From DUSC01 sp964371125 (GTDB lineage: Bacteria; Pseudomonadota; Alphaproteobacteria; Rhizobiales; Rhizobiaceae), in the NCBI GenBank assembly GCA_964371125.1, contig CAYJMY010000214.1, positions 1-8,047 of the forward strand: DNA of 8,047 nucleotides, written 5' to 3'. A program made the translations under genes and the position numbers. Positions 5,261 to 8,047 of the stretch are shown one piece after another. The stretch's first letter is position 1. Every line of letters begins with the position of its first letter. The notes under the pieces were generated by a model. That model was given only the letters and a program-made list of their open reading frames with translations, was not told where the DNA came from and did no database searches.

Positions 5261-6772
5261 CTAGTCCTTGCCATCCGGCCGGACCGTCATCTCGTCCCTC
5301 AACACCCGCTTCAGCACCTTGCCGGACGGGTTTCGCGGCAGGCCGTCGCGGAAGTGGATCTCCCTGGGCACCTTGAAGCGGGCGAGTTTCGCCGCGCAGG
5401 CGGCGATCACCTCCTCGGCGCTGGCCGCCGCACCCGGCTTGAGCACGACGACGGCGGCCGGGCGCTCGCCCCACTTCTCGTCGGGCAGGCCGATCACGGC
5501 GCATTCGGCGATCTGTGGCAACCCGTAGATGACGCGCTCGACCTCGCTGGAGGCGATGTTTTCGCCGCCGGAGATGATCATGTCCTTCTTGCGGTCGGTG
5601 ATGGTGAGGAAACCTTCCTCATCGAGGACGCCGACGTCGCCGCTGCGGAACCAGTCGCCGAAGAAGCTCTTCGCCGTCTTCTCGGGATCCTTCCAGTAGC
5701 CCTTCGTGACTTTCGGACCGCGCAGGCAGATCTCGCCCTCGACGCCAGGCGGAAGCGTCCTGCCCTCCTCGTCGCGGATCTCGATCTGGACATGCGGCAT
5801 GGCGCGGCCGGTCGAGCCGATCTTGTCGATCTCGCGGCCGGCTTCCATCAGCGTGTCGCCCGAACAGGTCTCGGTCAGCCCGTAGCCGTCGATGAAGCGG
5901 CCGTTGGCGAACAGGCCGGTGAAGTCGCGGATACGACCTTCCGGCGTCTTCTCGCCGCCGGCAATGCACCATTTGAAGCTGGAGAGGTCGTAGCGGCTGC
6001 GGTCGGGCAGCGCCAGCATGCGGCCGACCATCATCGGCGCGAACCAGGCGCAGGTGACACGTTCGGCCTCGATGGCCGCGAGCGCCGCCGCTTCGTCGAA
6101 CTGCCGGTGCAGCACGATCGAGCCGCCGACCCACCAGACGGCCACTCCGGGCAGGTCGAAGGCGCCGACGTGATAGAGGGGCCCCACCGCAAGCAGCCGG
6201 TCCTTCGCCGACAGCTCCAGCGCGACTACGTGCTCCATCGATTTCCAGTAGAAGTTTTCGTAGGTGTGGACGACGCCCTTGGGCCGGTCGGTGGTGCCCG
6301 ACGTGTACATCAGGCGGAACAGATCCTGCGGCCGGCGCACGACCATCGGCGCTGCGGGCATCGTCTCGTCGAAGCGGCTGCGCATGTCCTTCTGCGCGGC
6401 TTCGTCGAGGAGCACGACATCGGCGATATCGGCGACGATATCGGCAAACTCGGCATCGGCGATGAGCAGCTTCGCCCCGGCATGGCCGGCGATGAAGGAA
6501 CATTCCTCGCCCGAGAGGCGAAAATTGATCGGCAGGAAGACCGCGCCCAGGTGGCTCGCGGCGAAACATATCTCGAAGAAGGCGGCGCTGTTCTTCATGA
6601 ACACGGCGACGATGTCGTCCTCGCCGATGCCCTTCGACTTGAGGAATCGCGCGGTCTTCTCGATGCGGTCGAGAAGCTCGGCGTAGCCAATACGCTGTCC
6701 CTCGTAGACCAGCGCCAGCCGGTCCGGCGTGCGCAGCGCATGGAAGCGGATGATGGCGCTCAGATTGACCAT
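5261..6772 (-). CDS. AMP-forming acyl-CoA ligase (class I adenylate-forming enzyme)
   Basis: Cytosolic ligase of 503 residues that should join a carboxylic acid to CoA through an acyl-adenylate, using ATP. All main ANL motifs are present in order: the phosphate-binding loop YTSGTTDRPKGV (156-167), YGLTET (297-302), RSGD (376-379), the hinge and CoA-binding region DRKKDMIISGGEN (393-405), and NPSGK with the adenylation lysine at Lys485. Residue 162 of the loop is Asp where glycine is most common; this position varies in the family and need not abolish activity. Length and motifs resemble medium/long-chain ligases such as FadD13, also about 503 residues, or CaiC-like ligases; chain length cannot be read from sequence. 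The ATG at 6772 has AGGGAGGAG (6778-6786) 5 bases upstream. The dehydrogenase ends 24 bp before it and the MmgE/PrpD gene starts 15 bp after it, so co-transcription is very likely. Confidence 0.94.
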   Translation of the reverse strand: MVNLSAIIRFHALRTPDRLALVYEGQRIGYAELLDRIEKTARFLKSKGIGEDDIVAVFMKNSAAFFEICFAASHLGAVFLPINFRLSGEECSFIAGHAGAKLLIADAEFADIVADIADVVLLDEAAQKDMRSRFDETMPAAPMVVRRPQDLFRLMYTSGTTDRPKGVVHTYENFYWKSMEHVVALELSAKDRLLAVGPLYHVGAFDLPGVAVWWVGGSIVLHRQFDEAAALAAIEAERVTCAWFAPMMVGRMLALPDRSRYDLSSFKWCIAGGEKTPEGRIRDFTGLFANGRFIDGYGLTETCSGDTLMEAGREIDKIGSTGRAMPHVQIEIRDEEGRTLPPGVEGEICLRGPKVTKGYWKDPEKTAKSFFGDWFRSGDVGVLDEEGFLTITDRKKDMIISGGENIASSEVERVIYGLPQIAECAVIGLPDEKWGERPAAVVVLKPGAAASAEEVIAACAAKLARFKVPREIHFRDGLPRNPSGKVLKRVLRDEMTVRPDGKD

Positions 6773-6796
6773 GGCGGCTCCTCCCTCGAGACCCGG

Positions 6797-7969
6797 TCAG
6801 TAGGATCTGGTCATGCCCAGCTCGTGCTGCGCGATGTAGTTGAGGATCATCTCCTCGGAAACCGGCGCGAAGCGGAACAGGCGGCAATCGCGCCACAGCC
6901 GCTCGACGTGGAACTCCCGCGCATAGCCCATGCCGCCCATGGTCTGCATGGCGCGCTCGGTGGCGGCGGCGCAGGCCTGCGCGGCGATCAGCTTGGCGAC
7001 GTTGGCCTGGCTGCCGAAGGGTAGGCCGGCATCGTATAGGGCGGCGGCCTGGCGGTTCATCAACCGGGCGCACTCGTTTTCGGCATAGGCCTGCGCCAGC
7101 GGAAACTGCAAGCCCTGGTAGGCGGCGATCGGCGTGTCGCCGAACACCTTTCGCTCGCGGGCGTAGCCGGTCGCCAGCCTGAGCGCCAGGTCGACGGTGC
7201 CGACCAGGCCGGCGGTGGTGACGATACGCTCGGTGTTGAGCACGTCGAGAAGCTGGCGCCAGCCGCCGTTGACGGTGCCGATGACGTCGCGCGGTTCGAT
7301 GCGGACATCCTCGAAGAAGATCGAGGAGGACGGCAGCGTGTTGGTGCCGAGCTTGTCGATCCGGGTGTGGGTGACGCCCTTGCGGCCGGTCTCGATGAGG
7401 AACAGCGTGATGCCGTCGGTGCGGCGCGTCGCCTCCTCGTATTTCACCGTGCGGGCGATGGCGACGACGTAGTCGCTCTGCTCGACGTTGGTGATCCAGA
7501 TCTTCTGCCCGTTGAGGCGATAGCCGTCGCCCTCGGGGGCGGCGTAGGCGCGCATCTCCAGCGTGTTCGACCCGGCGTTGGGCTCGGTCAGCGCCATGGC
7601 GAACTGCAGGTCGCCGGCGACCAGGCCGGGCAGCAGGTCGCGTTTCATCCAGTCCTGGCCGTAGCGGCTGATGGAAACGCCGCCGAAGATCGGGTTGCAC
7701 ATGTAGAGCTGGCCGAGGGTGGAGCCGGCGCCGCTGGCGCACAGCGTCTCGATGGCGATGGCCATTTCGGCCATGCCGCGGCCCGAGCCGCCGTACTCTT
7801 CCGGCAGGGCGATGCCGCACAGGCCCGCCTCGCAGATCGCCTTCCAGATCTCGCCGGGGAACGCCTTGTCCTTGTCCTTCTCCCGCCAGTAGTCGAGGCC
7901 GAAGCGCTCGCCGATGCGGCGCGCGGTCTCGACCATCATGTTCTGTTCTTCGGAGAGCATCAGTTGCAT
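6797..7969 (-). CDS. Acyl-CoA dehydrogenase
   Basis: FAD-dependent acyl-CoA dehydrogenase of 390 residues, the usual length for a soluble tetrameric member, forming a 2,3-enoyl-CoA and passing electrons to electron-transfer flavoprotein. The N-terminal helical domain starts at LSEEQ. The middle beta domain begins near FAMALTEPNAGSN (123-135) and includes the WIT signature (158-160). The C-terminal helical domain has ARERKVFG (270-277) and MQTMGGMGYAREF (341-353). The usual C-terminal catalytic Glu of medium-chain enzymes (YEGT) is replaced: here RFAPVSEE puts Pro369 at that place. Glu248 in LNTERIV falls where isovaleryl-CoA dehydrogenase has its catalytic glutamate, so an isovaleryl or long-chain type catalytic layout is likely. 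The start at 7969 has only a weak ribosome site (GGAT), 15 bp after an upstream stop codon, and may depend on translational coupling. It is followed by the ligase gene. Confidence 0.94.
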   Translation of the reverse strand: MQLMLSEEQNMMVETARRIGERFGLDYWREKDKDKAFPGEIWKAICEAGLCGIALPEEYGGSGRGMAEMAIAIETLCASGAGSTLGQLYMCNPIFGGVSISRYGQDWMKRDLLPGLVAGDLQFAMALTEPNAGSNTLEMRAYAAPEGDGYRLNGQKIWITNVEQSDYVVAIARTVKYEEATRRTDGITLFLIETGRKGVTHTRIDKLGTNTLPSSSIFFEDVRIEPRDVIGTVNGGWRQLLDVLNTERIVTTAGLVGTVDLALRLATGYARERKVFGDTPIAAYQGLQFPLAQAYAENECARLMNRQAAALYDAGLPFGSQANVAKLIAAQACAAATERAMQTMGGMGYAREFHVERLWRDCRLFRFAPVSEEMILNYIAQHELGMTRSY

Positions 7970-7984
7970 GGTCGATCCGTTCGT

Positions 7985-8047
7985 TCAGCCGCGCTTGAGA
8001 AGGCGGACGGGGGTTTCGAGCAGAGCCTTGAGGCTGTTGAGGAAGGC
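7985..8047 (-). CDS. Partial gene, last 20 codons, product unknown
   Basis: A minus-strand frame enters from the right edge of the window and ends in TGA at 7985-7987. It encodes 20 residues beginning AFLNSLKALLETP and ending LLKRG. Seventeen of the 20 third codon positions are G or C, as expected for real coding sequence here, and the stop lies 15 bp before the acyl-CoA dehydrogenase start. It is probably the preceding gene of the same operon. Too little is visible to name a family. If it is part of the pathway, an enoyl-CoA hydratase, a CoA-transferase or a thiolase would be typical company, but nothing in these residues shows that. Confidence 0.6.
   Translation of the reverse strand, partial: AFLNSLKALLETPVRLLKRG

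Noticed and set aside
4463..7024. An 853-codon open frame on the plus strand, opposite the MmgE/PrpD and ligase genes.
   Set aside because: It lies antisense to two well-recognised genes. Its translation is rich in Arg, Ala, Gly, Asp and Val with no recognisable domain, as expected when strong GC3 bias removes stop codons from the opposite strand.
5619..7820. A 733-codon minus-strand frame overlapping the ligase and dehydrogenase genes.
   Set aside because: It is an alternate frame of the same strand, extremely Arg-rich, without family motifs, and spans two genes that each have complete catalytic motifs.

Overview
The window is GC-rich, about two thirds G+C. It reads as an ordinary stretch of bacterial chromosome with dense, tightly spaced genes and a strong preference for G or C in third codon positions. 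The gene families and their style (a Liv-type solute-binding protein, an acyl-CoA dehydrogenase, an acyl-CoA ligase, an MmgE/PrpD protein and a TetR regulator) fit an alphaproteobacterium, probably of the Rhizobiales/Hyphomicrobiales type. That placement is inferred from overall character; no marker gene is present. I see no tRNA, rRNA, CRISPR array, insertion sequence or phage gene.

Layout. The first 82 bases are almost pure G and C and hold no gene. A secreted solute-binding protein of the branched-chain amino acid (Liv/HAAT) ABC type is on the minus strand (83-1342). A 256-bp divergent intergenic region (1343-1598) separates it from an EthA-like Baeyer-Villiger monooxygenase on the plus strand (1599-3131). 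This gene's presumed leader carries two adjacent perfect inverted repeats that can also pair with each other. The monooxygenase converges, with a 42-bp gap, on a minus-strand run. In transcription order that run is: the last 20 codons of an unidentified gene (7985-8047), an acyl-CoA dehydrogenase (6797-7969), an AMP-forming acyl-CoA ligase (5261-6772), an MmgE/PrpD family protein (3890-5245) and a TetR regulator (3174-3845). Gaps in the run are 15, 24, 15 and 44 bp, so it is very probably one operon.

Likely joint role (inference). The ligase would activate an imported or internally produced carboxylic acid as a CoA thioester, and the dehydrogenase would make the 2,3-enoyl-CoA. The MmgE/PrpD protein would act on the acid or a derived intermediate, and the TetR protein would sense a ligand or acyl-CoA. 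The monooxygenase could feed the route by turning a ketone into an ester or lactone that is hydrolysed to an acid. The binding protein could capture the substrate outside the cell. The substrate cannot be read from the sequence.

The most interesting points are the apparently relocated catalytic glutamate of the acyl-CoA dehydrogenase, the non-canonical active-site positions of the MmgE/PrpD protein, the switch-like repeats before the monooxygenase, and the pairing of an EthA/MymA-like monooxygenase with a FadD13-sized ligase and a TetR gene, which echoes two mycobacterial loci. I found no clear sign of a wholly new type of system.
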